A stretch of 64,000 nt of DNA from Paralvinella palmiformis (lineage: Eukaryota; Annelida; Polychaeta; Terebellida; Alvinellidae), in contig JAODUP010000322.1 of assembly GCA_025642065.1 (NCBI GenBank), positions 33,501 to 97,500 on the forward strand. Reading direction: 5' to 3'. How positions within the stretch are numbered: the stretch's first letter is position 1; each line of letters starts with the position of its first letter. The notes beneath the pieces are model-generated. The model saw only the letters and a program-made list of their open reading frames with translations, was not told the DNA's origin and searched no databases. Made by a program: the position numbers and the translations under genes. Positions 1-12,896 of this stretch are shown piece after piece.

Positions 1-204
1 TCTTGACAAAATGCCATCACTTATACGGCAATATATTTTATATCGTTAAATTGAGTTTAGATTGTTTATTTTATTTTAATCTCAGTTTCTTTTATCAGAC
101 CAACGTCATCCAAAGATTTACCATCAGATAGTAAAACGTTAGATGTTTCAGTAAATAGAGAACACCAAATAAATAGACAAACGTCGAATTTATTGAATTT
201 ATCA

Positions 205-478
205 TGTGCTTCTTTCTGACTAAATATTATTGTGTCTATTTGGAATTCACTCTCTGAATATGTTATGTCATCAAATAGCAGCATAGCTTCTTTCCGTCGC
301 CATTTGAAAACAACTCACCTTTTCAGACTCGCTTATCCTTCCTAAGTTTCCACTCCATCTGATCATTTGTTGATGAACTTGGCATCGTACCCGGTCTATG
401 GGTTTGCGCCGCTGAGATCGGTTCTTTTCGAGGATATTGGCGCTATAGAAGTTTTGTAATTATTATAATATTAATTTA
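205..478 (+). mobile_element. 3' end of an L2/CR1-like LINE (ORF2 C-terminus and 3' tail)
   Basis: The plus strand from 241 to 345 reads W-N-S-L-S-E-Y-V, then a serine-rich stretch, then SIASFRRHLKTTHLFRLAYPS and a stop at 343-345. This is the characteristic extreme C-terminus of L2/CR1-type non-LTR reverse transcriptase proteins (consensus WNSLP...SFKxxLKTHLF). The following 130 bases carry a typical 3' tail, a GGCGCTATA-AA core near 440 running into an AT-rich TTA-like end. Upstream of 205 the similarity fades, so this is a 5'-truncated or badly decayed copy. It cannot make a working protein. Confidence 0.7.
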
Positions 479-1289
479 GGCCCGTTATAAATACTGTAAT
501 ACGGTCGCCTTTGATTGATCAGACCTAAATGGCATCCAGTGTTATGAATGAAGCAGTGATGCTGATTCTACAACTCGTGTGCTCACGTGTGAAGCAGAAA
601 CAGTATATCAACGTAAATCGTATATGATCGACCAGGATCTGAATATCGTTATACATTATGTCATCGATACGGAATGATTGAACGCGATTATATAATACAC
701 AACATAATACTTTTATGTTTATTTTATTTTTATATTAAGTTTTTAAAACGTTTAGTTAGGAAATAGTCCATCCGAATTAAAGATTTATCGGACATTATCA
801 TAAACGCAGATGGATAGATAGACCGAAAGACGGACGAAACCCGAGGCGTAAATATATACAACGCACAACAACAATGTATAAACACAAACAAAAACACTTA
901 ATGGTGCGTCACAAACAATAACACATCGTGACGTCACGCTTCGACGCCAAACAAGATGGAATAGACTCCATATTAATGGCAGCTCGGTTAGTCTAATTAC
1001 CAACATAAATTATACTATCAGTGTATGTCGAGTGTGTTTGTATTGATTTGTCCGCCGAATACAACTGGACTACCTGCTGATGAAGTTAATTACGAAATGC
1101 AGGTCAAGCCACACCAATAACATGTCCCAAATCTAGTGTACCCTGACTCATGATGAACTATTACATTGACCGTGATAGGCGATCTACTGTTTTGTTAAGG
1201 CTTCGCGTATATGACAGATTTGAGATAAGTACTGGTGTATGGTCGAGTAATTTTCTCAGAGACGATATCTTTATCATTAAGCATCACGT
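479..1289. other. Unique AT-rich DNA, no feature recognised
   Basis: No open frame over about 70 codons, no repeat array and no transposon signature were seen. The only ORF (785-1006, minus) has no recognisable domain. Confidence 0.4.
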
Positions 1290-1596
1290 CGAGCCGTGAC
1301 GGCGCAGTTAGTTAGAACGGGGAGGACTCGTAACAGAAGGGTCGCGAGTTAGAGGATCCGGAGTTACAATGATGTCATTTGGCGACTGGTTCACTCAACA
1401 GCCAGAAATGAGAAGCTGACAGGACGCGATGGCTGTGTGTCCGTGTGACGTTTCGCGCCTATGATGGCAGCATGCGTTGTATACTCCCTTGGGAGTTGAT
1501 ACTTTTTTCCTGGGTTGAAACAAGCCTGAGTCGGGGATAATGTAAAGCACATTAGAGCAACTATCCAGGTGGATAGGACATTATATAAATCTCACG

Positions 1597-1668
<72 letters not shown>
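1290..1668 (+). mobile_element. SINE with tRNA-like head and L2-like (TTA)n tail, copy 1
   Basis: The head at 1297-1360 resembles a decayed tRNA, with GGCGCAGTTAGTTAGAACGG as an A-box region and GAGTTAGAGGATCC as a mutated B box. A body from about 1445 matches the copy at 4450-4632 almost base for base, including GATGGCAGC and a small CTTG hairpin. The end carries AGAGCAACTATCC...GGATAGGACATTATATAAATC followed by 71 bp of TTA repeats (1598-1668). The tail resembles the 3' ends of the LINE pieces at 205-478 and 50279-50954, so an L2/CR1-type reverse transcriptase probably moved it (inference). The join between the tRNA-like head and the body is seen in this copy only. Confidence 0.6.
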
Positions 1669-1736
1669 GGCAAGCAACTCGTAATAGACTCATAATGTGT
1701 TATGGACTCAGGTCGGGTGAATAAATTAAATTTAAA

Positions 1737-1739
<3 letters not shown>

Positions 1740-1771
<32 letters not shown>

Positions 1772-1823
1772 TGTATGTGTGTGTGTATGTGTGTTCGGGT
1801 ATGTGTGTGTGTGTGTGTGTGTT
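1740..1823. repeat. Compound microsatellite (TC)n-(GT)n
   Basis: A pure TC run to about 1767 passes into GT with a few TATG interruptions. Confidence 0.9.
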
Positions 1824-1900
1824 TTATTAAGATAGTTAAGACGCTGGCACAGGTGTTATACTTACTTTTATTCAAAAAGTTATTGCCATTAAACATTTGA

Positions 1901-1905
<5 letters not shown>

Positions 1906-1981
<76 letters not shown>
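1906..1981. repeat. Compound microsatellite (TA)n-(GA)n
   Basis: About 41 bp of TA abuts 35 bp of GA with no spacer. Confidence 0.95.
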
Positions 1982-1984
<3 letters not shown>

Positions 1985-2689
1985 TTATATATACTTAGAA
2001 GAAAAATAGATGTAAGGAAAAAACAAATATCTTTGTAGAAACAAGAAGTCTAGAATTATGTTATGACGTTGATATCACGTTCATAGTAAAATATTGGCCA
2101 TGACATATAATAAGTGAACATTACTGGAGAAAAAGACATGCTACATACACTATTGTGACAATACATCAGAACGACAGCATGTTTCCAGGGAATACGCTTC
2201 AGTCACCATTTTTCTAGACGACAAATTAATGTTTACACGTACTCTGTAGCCGGCGGGTGTGTTTTTAGAAAGGCGTTTCCTGTTCTCGTATCAATGTCCC
2301 AATATTATTTTTCTCCTTGACATCTCAAGATGTCATTCTCTTCTGATGATTATTGTATTTAAATTGATACGTTTCCCTCTCTTCCGTGATAAACGAATCT
2401 CCTGGCCCTGCGTCATCTTTATCTTGATGAATTTATAACTTAATTGTCTTGATGAATTTACGATAATCTGTATCGGTAATTTATATTTGATTCGTTTTAT
2501 TTCTTCATATTCTTATTTCAACCTGATTTTTTACGTTTATCATATTCCAAAACATTTATAGAACTAAGTACATCTTTATCAGTACTATCCACAAAGACCA
2601 AATTACAAGAAACAAAATTAACATTAGAGCCAATATTGTTAACGTCCCCCTTTATTTTTAATAATTCAGTAGAGACGGCAGCGCCATTT
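1982..2689. other. Unique AT-rich DNA, no feature recognised
   Basis: No ORF of note on either strand. Short TTGATGAATTTA repeats near 2424 and 2451 are the only local repetition seen. Confidence 0.35.
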
Positions 2690-2821
2690 AAAGTGGTCAG
2701 CCACCCACGATGTTGTGAGCCGAGAAATTAATCTCTGGAAAGGTTTCGACCTCTTGCTGGGTTCGAACCTGTGACCGTTGGCACCAAGTGCCGAGTGCTT
2801 AACCGCTAGGCCACCGGAGCT
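2690..2821 (-). mobile_element. tRNA-derived SINE, reversed
   Basis: Read on the minus strand from 2821, it starts AGCTCCGGTGGCCTAGCGG. TGGCCTAGCGG is a perfect pol III A box, and GGTTCGAACCC about 45 bases later is a perfect B box. The acceptor stem does not close, so it is a tRNA-derived element and not a tRNA gene. About 60 bases of non-tRNA body follow, ending near an A-rich stretch at 2650-2690. Its body differs from the family at 43631, so it is probably a separate family. Confidence 0.6.
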
Positions 2822-2896
2822 TACTAACAAACCTTAAATTTGTGTTCGAAATTATAGGTACACTTCTGCATCGTAAATCTGCATTAGTATCAATAC

Positions 2897-2924
2897 TAAT
2901 AATAATAACAATAACAACAACAGC

Positions 2925-2963
<39 letters not shown>
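2897..2963. repeat. (AAT)n microsatellite
   Basis: About 22 AAT units with a few AAC variants at the left edge. It explains the leucine run in the minus-strand frame. Confidence 0.95.
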
Positions 2964-2964
<1 letters not shown>

Positions 2965-3321
2965 TAATATTAGTAAGCACGTTTACCAGGAGGAGACAAC
3001 CAAAGGCAATGTACATAAAAGTATATAATATCGCCCACATTATTGAAAACGAAGCTACATATCTATTATTTGATAGACGTTTTGACTGTCGATTAGAAAC
3101 AAGAATAAATTTATAATTTGATACATATACTACAAAAATAGTTCAATCTTTCTCTTCGCTTTGGAGAAAGAGTGATCGAAGTTCCTTGCTTATTATTTGA
3201 AGTAAGTACCGATGCTAGTCCTAGCCGTATATTTATTTGTATGAAAATTGTGGCTTGAGATAGATACATAGTATATTATGAATACATAATTAATGCACAA
3301 CAACCAAAACAGATCATGTAA

Positions 3322-3323
<2 letters not shown>

Positions 3324-3397
<74 letters not shown>

Positions 3398-3439
3398 AAG
3401 AGAGAGAGTTATGTGATGATCCATAGCAAAACACTACTG

Positions 3440-3474
<35 letters not shown>

Positions 3475-3645
3475 GGGGGGTGGATGGGTGTAAAATGTGT
3501 ATGTGTGTGAGTGCGAGCATGTGTCAGTGTGTGTCAGTGTGTGTGTGTGTGTGTGTGTGTCAGTGTGTGTGTGTGCGTGCGTATATATCTATGTGTATGA
3601 GTGTGAGTGGGTGTGAGCATGCATGCATGTATGTGTGTGTGAATG
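3324..3645. repeat. Compound array TA, GA, TA, poly-G and GT
   Basis: TA at 3324-3361, GA at 3362-3408, TA again at 3442-3471, a G run at 3473-3480, then about 160 bp of GT-rich repeat with TCAG, GCAT and GAGT variants. The short frames here translate repeats only. Confidence 0.9.
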
Positions 3646-3699
3646 CATTTTATTGCACGAACTGTTACTTAAAACATTATTTTAAGACAAATACATAAA

Positions 3700-4449
3700 G
3701 ACGTTGACTGTTAATTTAGCAACAATATCACGTGATCTTATTGTTGTTATTGTTGTTGTTTTTCGCTTGTATATAAATGTCACGTGACCGATGATTGGAT
3801 CAATAGCCGGTTCAATCAAGTAGCAAATACATGATGAACAGAAAGTGATCGATCAAATATTACCCATCCCATTATCCTATCAATCTGTGATGCTCATCAG
3901 CACAAGGTAGCGGGGAATATTCATCAAACTTATTGCTGATGTGACGCACTCAAGCGCCATCTTGCGAGTAGAAAACCCCATCACACACAACAGTGGTAAT
4001 GGCTTTGAGAAACTGCCTGCATTTTTCAAATTAATTAAACAAATTGTTGGCTTTCTGATGACTAAAATCGAGAAAAGTTTTATTGATGTACTTCGACTTT
4101 AAAACCGTTAATTTGAATATGATACGTTTTTCTGTCTTTTATTCAGTATTGTTCTGCAAATCTTCAAAATGTAAAACATTTAGCTGAATGCGTATCATTT
4201 ATAAATAGAAAGCAAAATAAATAGAATTTCTCCACCATTTAAATATCTAGAATATTATCATTTTCAACGCTTTTTAAAGAGACAACTAGTTTACACGATT
4301 ACATCACATTAGTCAATGGAAAATTGTCTCAATGTAGTTCTAGTGTTACGTCAATTGAAATTGTTTTGTTTTTCTGATATCGGTCGGAAGGATTTTCTGA
4401 CTTAAACTGTTCATTCAGAGAACCTGACGAGACATGATAGTTATGTGGT
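3700..4449. other. Unique AT-rich DNA, no feature recognised
   Basis: No ORF above 60 codons and no repeat other than a short TTGTTGTT tract near 3740. Confidence 0.35.
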
Positions 4450-4632
4450 ATAGTAACGTTTTGCGACTATAATGGCAGCGTGCGTGGTGTGCTCTCTTGA
4501 GAGTTGAGGTGTTTGTTGTATTGAAACCAGTGCGAGTCACGGATAATAATATCCTAAGGCGCCTTAGAGCAGCTATCTAGCTGAATAGGGCACTATATGA
4601 ACATCACTTATTATTATTATTATTATTATTAT
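4450..4632 (+). mobile_element. SINE with L2-like (TTA)n tail, copy 2 (5'-truncated)
   Basis: From about 4455 it aligns with 1447-1668: ATGGCAGC, a CTCTCTTGAGAG hairpin where copy 1 has CTCCCTTGGGAG, GTTGTATTGAAACCAG, GGCGCCTTAGAGCAGCTATC and CACTATATGAACATCAC before TTA repeats (4608-4632). The tRNA-like head is not recognisable here, so it is 5'-truncated or diverged. No clear target-site duplication was seen. Confidence 0.6.
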
Positions 4633-4639
4633 AACTGGC

Positions 4640-5341
4640 CGAAAAAGATACATTGTTTCTTTAAGTAATACGGTAAAGGAACACCAATAAAGGGATACAA
4701 TAATCTTGGAAGTTGAAGAAGTTGTGTAGTTTTTTTTGGGGGGGGGCAGAATATTAGCTAATATTTCAGAGTTGTGCTTACCTTGTTACGTTTACAAAAT
4801 GTTTGATTATATATGCTGCTGTATTTTAAGGACATATTCCGGCAACAGGCAAATGCAGGCTAAGCAGTAATATATTCGTCTATGTCATATAATTACCATA
4901 ATATTAGAATTTCGAATTTTGACGAATTTGCTTAAAGACATATAATAGTCAAATGTATGCAAATTATTTATATGTTCCAACCAATCAAAGTGTGATAGTT
5001 TTAACTGTCCCAGGTAATTGACACGCTTCACTCGACACCTGGTAATATAATCTATTTATAAATAATCTGTGGCTGAACTAATGTTCTTAGTTTTCGAAAA
5101 AGAGTGCATGACACAATTGGCACGTTACACGTCACTAGCAGACCGCGAAATGTAGTTTAAAAAAGAACCAAAAAAGAGTCCACGGTCCGAGAAAGGTTAT
5201 ATTTAGCAGAGAATCAAAGGCACGCGAAGCATCGCATCTAAATTTAGTGACTGCGTTTGTTGTAGAATGACCCTTTCCCGAAGCATTATTGATTCTATTA
5301 TAGATCATTTTGCTTCATATTTTCTTTCCTTAAACATTTAG
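4640..5341. other. Unique DNA, no feature recognised
   Basis: A poly-T/poly-G tract near 4731-4747 is the only simple sequence. No ORF above 60 codons. Confidence 0.35.
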
Positions 5342-5343
5342 TA

Positions 5344-5693
5344 CAGTTATACCGCGCCGTACGCCATTAATTGGTTCGAAAAGCCGTGATATAATCTGGC
5401 TCTTGACGTAGGCTGGACGTAATGCCTGTCGATGTAAATATTGTATTGCGTACGCATTTTTTTAAGGTTTTATATTAATAATATGTTAAACGTTTAAATT
5501 GTTTTTAGCTCATTCTTATCTTTTACTGTTAATTTATTTATTTCGCGTGCTTTTATTATGACGTAGGTCACGTGGCTGAGTGACGTAGCATCGGACGTAT
5601 AATGACGTTCGCTGAACTGACATTTACTGTAGAAAATTGGCGTAAAGGCAAATTTGGCGTAGGCCGAAATGGCGTAAAGCGGGGGTATTACTG
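5344..5693 (-). mobile_element. pogo/Tigger-like MITE, copy 1 (complete)
   Basis: The element is 350 bp, flanked by TA at 5342-5343 and 5694-5695. The left end reads CAGTTATACCGCGCCGTACG and the right end, reversed, reads CAGTAATACCCCCGCTTTAC. Both continue into ACGCCATT, giving imperfect terminal inverted repeats of about 28 bp. TA target duplication with CAGT ends is typical of the Tc1/mariner/pogo superfamily. The interior is non-coding and AT-rich, so it needs a transposase supplied elsewhere. Diverged copies lie at 37003-37286 and 41384-41645 in the opposite orientation. The superfamily call rests on the ends only. Confidence 0.75.
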
Positions 5694-5699
5694 TATTAC

Positions 5700-6242
5700 T
5701 TTTGCAACGTTTTAGTCCTGGTTAGAAAACATGAACAACTTCAGTCGACTGGTTGACGGTGATAATAAATGGTTATGCAATTTCATATTTTATCTCTTTT
5801 AACGGCTGGCGTAGTTCCAATGTTGTCGTGGGATTTTAGAGAATGTATTATTTAACTGGTGGTCGAAAAAAAGAAGGGAAGAATGGTAATGTAGAGTGCG
5901 CATGCGTTGACACCTAGTTGCGACATTTGGTGTTAGAGCGTGCTACACTAACAAAACGAAGTCTGGTGCCATCTAACCGGAGCCGCTCTTTATGACCTTG
6001 ATGTTAGGATGATGCTCATATTTCCCCATCCCGGTACAACTAATCACTCACTTAATTCTACATTATCAGAGGTGACGCTAAATTACGGACGCTTCGCCGC
6101 GTTTATAATCAAGAGAGCGATGTATCAACAAGTAAAAGACGGGTCACGCGGTGCAAATATTCGGAACATCCATCATCGCCAAAGTGACAGGTAATAGAAG
6201 ATTCGGTGAAACGGAGCAGAACCAGCGGAAGATATAGGTTGA
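5700..6242. other. Unique DNA, no feature recognised
   Basis: One 61-codon plus-strand frame (6009-6194) has no recognisable domain and is of a length expected by chance. Confidence 0.3.
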
Positions 6243-6726
6243 AAAGAGGGGATGTATTGGTATATGAAACTAACATTACTGAATATTACGGTATATATTG
6301 AGCAGAGTGGATGTGTTAGCATGTGAAACAAGCATTACAGAATACAATATAGAGTTGGTGTTTTAGTATGTGAAACAAACATTATAGAATAAAATATATA
6401 GTAGAATTGATGTATTAGTATGTGAAACAAATATTATAGAATATTATATAATGAGTAGAATGGATGTGTTAGAATGTGAAACAAACCTTATATAAAATTA
6501 TATATTGACTAGAGTGGATGTGTTACTATGTGGAATAAACATTATGGAATATTATATATTGAGAAGAGTGGATGTATTAGTATGTGAAACAAACCTTATA
6601 TAAAATCATATATTAAGTAGAGTGGATGTGTTAGTATGTGAAACAAACATTATGGAATATTATATATTGAGAAGAGTGGATGTGTTAATATGTGAAACAA
6701 AGATTACAGAAGATTCCATGTTGAAG
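6243..6726 (+). repeat. 54-bp minisatellite, about nine units
   Basis: The unit starts GATGTGTTAGTATGTGAAAC and continues AAACATTATGGAATATTATA plus TATTGAGAAGAGTG. Unit starts fall at 6251, 6310, about 6357, 6409, 6463, 6517, 6571, 6625 and 6679. The last five spacings are exactly 54 bp while the first units are irregular. Two unit types alternate: one with CCTTATATAAAAT (6463, 6571) and one with CATTATGGAATATTATA (6517, 6625). Because 54 is a multiple of three, the 3' units stay in one frame and give an 18-residue repeat (RVDVLVCETNIMEYYILR) in the ORF at 6622-6861. Earlier units carry stops, so the frame is probably a by-product. Confidence 0.9.
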
Positions 6727-6861
6727 ATTAGCTCATACATCAAGCACAATAATAAACGTAAACAAATCACCGTAACGAGGAATCAAGAACCAAACACCGT
6801 TAATATTATGTGCTCTTGCTGCGGGCTAAATGTGCCTGCGTCCAAAGGTGTTAACCAATGA

Positions 6862-7413
6862 CGGGGACGTATTTGTTTTATGAAGGTTTCAGCAAACCTC
6901 TCGCAATAACAGCTTATAGAGAAGAGGCGACCTGTAAGGTCTTTAGTGGCTCTCTCCTGTTCATGCGCTGACTGAGCCGAGTAATGCTATTAATTTGGAT
7001 GCTTCGAATAACGGTTATCTCTTTGGCTTAGTTGCTATTTCATCGGAAACTTCAGCCATTTTATTTTTGCCATCTGAACGTCATCATTAAAGTACAGTCT
7101 TCGCGTGTATTGACAGCAGGCCGGTACGTTCGGTGTTATGATGTTTGTAAACGAACTAATTATCATTAGGATCAAGGTACAATTTTCCCCCAAAACGTAA
7201 ATTTTACAATCCGTGTTCAGTGGCCGATACCGGATTTTTTCCGCCCGAAGAAGAGTGTCAGTGCAGACATGGCTTCCAAGGAAGAGCGTAATTAAACCTA
7301 AATGAATGGAATGAATCAAGATAATAAATTAAATGGGAAGTATCTAATCCATTACCCAAATTCAAGCCCATAAGGAGAAACATGATATTATATAGTAATG
7401 ATAATGATATCCG
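6862..7413. other. Unique DNA, no feature recognised
   Basis: A 94-codon minus-strand frame (7035-7319) shows no domain or splice context that supports it. Confidence 0.3.
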
Positions 7414-7538
7414 TGATGATGATGATGATGATGATGAAAGCAATGAAAATAATTATTAATAATTCATTAAAACCAGTGTCATAATTACCTTTACCAATAC
7501 AAAAACACATTATATATATATATATATATATATATATG

Positions 7539-7611
<73 letters not shown>

Positions 7612-7616
7612 TGTGT
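7414..7616. repeat. (GAT)n at 7414-7437 and (TA)n-(GT)n at 7511-7616
   Basis: Eight GAT units; then, after about 70 bases, TA (with one TGATAT break) passes directly into 60 bp of GT. Confidence 0.95.
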
Positions 7617-7619
7617 TAT

Positions 7620-8948
7620 ACAGATCCCAGTAGTTCAGTATCGAACTATTAACATAAAATACCGGTTTTAAGATAGTTGAATCTTCAGGAAAGTTTGTCC
7701 TTTGAGAAGAAGGACAGTCTCTATCTGCAGAGAAATAATGGATGAGTCAAGGATGTGCCGGTTATGACACGCGTTTAATCTCTAAGGTTTTGCGTTGTCA
7801 TGTTAGAACAGCTAATATTTACAATTGTAGCGACGAACCTCCTCAAAAGATATTTTTTATTTGTACGATTTATGGAGCAATCATCATCATCATCATATTC
7901 AGCAACACTTTGATCATGATCATTAGTTTATTTTAGCCTCAGGCGCTGGTTCTTCCCTTCGTTCATTCGTTTATAGCTGTTGGTGTATGTTATCGTGGTC
8001 AATTAGAGTACGTCATAAGGCCCAATACCTCAGACTTCAGTACTAGACGTTTCTATTGGGGTTGCATCACCCTTAGTCCATATCAGTTCAGCCTCTACCC
8101 GATTGATCAGTCTAGTTTGGGTATACCTAACAGAAGCCGAAACTCCTACTGGCATAGGTCTCTCGGTTACTCTCAGAGACATACCAGACCCCTCACCGCG
8201 TTAAGGAGTGGACACATCCCGGAGACATCCCATAAAGACAGGTTAACGTCGGATTTCAACTGACAACCGATAAAGTTATCACTACGACATTGAAATGAAT
8301 ATGGATAAATACAAAAAATCATAAATTATATGGAGAGAGGAAATGTCCTTTTATTTGATAAATAAAATAATTGAACTTTAAGTTATTGTATACAACAATT
8401 TCTTTTCATACTCACAGATTTTGGACTTTAAATGTTTTTTTTTACCCGAACAACATTAAAAAATATCATATTACACCTGCCAACGTTTTCTTATCTGTAC
8501 ATCTTCCAAAATGATGACACACAAACATTACTTTTGATTTCTCTCTTAACCTCTAAGAAGGGTTATATTTTTATGGCTCCTAAGTGAATCCAATTGTTTT
8601 CGTTTTCTGTCTACACATTTTCTTAAATCTTTTCCATGTCACAATACACCGGACATTTGACAGTAACATCATAGTGTCATCTTCTAGCTGATGGAATAAG
8701 TTATGTGGTTTATAAATAAAACAATATGTGGATAAAAAACGTCATTCGCTAATGTATTTCGATTACACCAATTGGGGCGCCCATGTACATTTGGCCCCCG
8801 GGAGGTAATACCCCCTCCCCTGCTCCGCCACTAGTTGTAGTAGAAGTGGTGGGCTTTAATAGTTCGGTGACCTGAAGCCAGTAAGAAACGAAACACTCTT
8901 TAGGTGACGATACATAGGCTTGCCTGATTCTATATGTTTAGCTCTATC
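7620..8948. other. Unique DNA, no feature recognised
   Basis: No ORF above 64 codons. The C/G-rich patch at 8775-8835 is short and shows no repeat or promoter signature. Confidence 0.35.

Positions 8949-9002
<54 letters not shown>
8949..9002. repeat. (AAT)n microsatellite
   Basis: About 17 pure units. It produces the leucine run at the start of the minus-strand frame 8947-9357. Confidence 0.95.
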
Positions 9003-9112
9003 GATAAATCTTATAATATGAGGACAATAAAGATCTAGTTATTCTGTATGTTAATGACGTTGTCTGAATGAGTTGCCCCCCCCCCCACCTCAAATGATTG
9101 ATACCCCTGAAG

Positions 9113-9336
9113 GCTACTACTACTATTACTATTACTACTGCTGCTGATAATAATAATAATGCTTCTATCACTATTACTACTACTACTATTTCTACCACTA
9201 GTATTCCTACAACAATTCCTATTGCTACTACTACTACTACCACCACCACTACTATTTCTTCTACAAGTAGTATTACTACTACAACTCTTACTACCACTAC
9301 TACTTCAACTCTTGCTAATACTACTACCCTATGACG
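9113..9336. repeat. Imperfect (ACT)n-type trinucleotide array
   Basis: About 220 bp of CTA/ATT/ACC triplets with many substitutions but almost no length changes, so open frames exist on both strands (a Thr/Ile/Ser-rich frame at 9098-9334 and a Val-rich one on the minus strand). This is an ageing microsatellite, not a gene. Confidence 0.85.
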
Positions 9337-9419
9337 TATACATAAATGACGTATCACAAAGACAACAACAAAAAAACGCTAATCCATTTATCCTCGGGCC
9401 GATGACGTCACCGAAATGA

Positions 9420-11420
<2,001 letters not shown>

Positions 11421-11985
11421 CGGTGATGTTGTTAGCGGTGATATTGGTGATGATGATGATCATGGTTGTGATAGTGGTGGTGATGATGATGATGTTGGTG
11501 GTGATTGTGGTGATGACGGTGATAGTAGTGATGATGACGTTGTGATAGTGGTGATGACGGTGATGATGACGTTGGTGGTTATGATGGTGATGACGGTGGT
11601 GACTGTGATGTTAGTGATAGTAGTGGTGGTGATGGTGATGATGGTGATGATGGTGATGGTGGTGATGGTGGTGATGATGGTGATGATGGTGGTGATGGTG
11701 ATGATGGTGATGATGCTGGTGGTAGTTATAGTGCTGCTCCTGATTGTGGTCATAATGGTGATGATGATGATGATGGTAGTGGTGATGGTGGTGGTTATCG
11801 TGATTGTGGTAGTAGTGGTAGTGAAGGTAGTGGTAGTGATGGTAGTGATGGTGATAGTAGTGATGATATCGACGGAGACAATTATGATGACGATGATGAT
11901 GGCGATGACGATGATAATTATAACGATAGTGATAATAGGGATGATTTGGCCCGAAGATTAAATTATCATCATCATCATCATCGAT
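11421..11985. repeat. Long imperfect (GAT/GGT)n array
   Basis: About 560 bp of GATGGT, GATGAT and GTAGTG triplets. The period of three leaves all three frames of one strand partly open, giving a 196-codon Val/Met/Asp frame on the plus strand and His- or Thr/Ile-rich frames on the minus strand. Such products mirror the triplet and not selection for protein. Confidence 0.9.
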
Positions 11986-12106
11986 CATCGATCATTGCCG
12001 TCGCCATCATTATATGCATGAGCTACCAGAAAATGGCAACATCCCGTGAAGAGCAAATGCTTCGGGCAAGATCAATCACTAATGATCAGTCGCCATCCAA
12101 GAAATA

Positions 12107-12115
12107 CACACACAC

Positions 12116-12162
<47 letters not shown>
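12107..12162. repeat. (CA)n microsatellite
   Basis: About 28 CA units with one break near 12116. Confidence 0.95.
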
Positions 12163-12165
<3 letters not shown>

Positions 12166-12207
12166 GATTATATTGATCTACAGTGGTTGATGAGTGTCAC
12201 CAACATC

Positions 12208-12702
12208 CTACGGCTTATGGTCTAACAGCGCGGGGCCATCATAGACTGACAGATGACATTCAAATATTGCAGTCCCCTCTAATATACACTGCCCAGCCGT
12301 AGAGTTGCCATCAAAAGAGTTGACATCTCCTAGAGTGATGATCAATGGAACTCGTGCCCCATCCCCGGGTCCCGATAAAAAGGACATAACCCCTCCCCGG
12401 AAACCGTTAATAAAAAAACCACCCCCAAAAAACCCATACAAATTAAACTTTCCAAGGGAAACCCCAAAATAAAAACCTGGACAACCCCCTCGTTCAAAAC
12501 AAATACCACCTCGATATTTACCCACTTCGTAATTATTTTCACCTGTAACATGTAGGATTTGGGGATGAAAAATGGTAATGTCTTTGGTAGGTATTTTTAA
12601 ACGTTTGTGTAGGATTTTATTTGTAAAATGTTTATCGTAGAGATAATTTCGATGAATAAATTTAATTTCTGTAAATTTACCTTCTAGTGGTATGGCTGAC
12701 AT
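12208..12702 (-). other. Unassigned 164-codon ORF, possible exon or relic
   Basis: This is the longest frame in the window that is neither a simple repeat nor part of a GC-skewed poly-G patch. It begins MSAIPLEGKFTEIKF, has a charged N-terminal half, then a Gly/Phe-rich middle (residues about 80-110) and ends in VYDGPALLDHKP. I recognise no domain, signal peptide or membrane segment. The Gly/Phe part comes from C- and A-rich runs at 12360-12490 on the plus strand, which suggests low-complexity drift. Codons 8-10 form AAGGTAAAT, a good splice-donor match, so a short first exon is possible. An E2F/CCAAT-like cluster lies about 200 bp upstream. It may equally be a chance frame. Confidence 0.2.
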
Positions 12703-12896
12703 CGGTGAAGGTCGTTCTGAAGGTTACATCTCCTTGTGTTTATGATGTCGTTCGAACAAAATCGGTAAAACGGAACCGAATTGTAAAGTGGCAATGACCT
12801 ATTTAAATAATTACATTATATTATATTAAAACATTATATGAGGATAAAAACCTTTTGATTAATTAAAATCTGCTATTTAGCACGCAGATACTAATA

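Noticed and set aside
7035..7319. 94-codon minus-strand frame with a Cys/Tyr-containing tail
   Set aside because: No domain, signal peptide or splice signals supports it, and several frames of this length are expected by chance in 64 kb.
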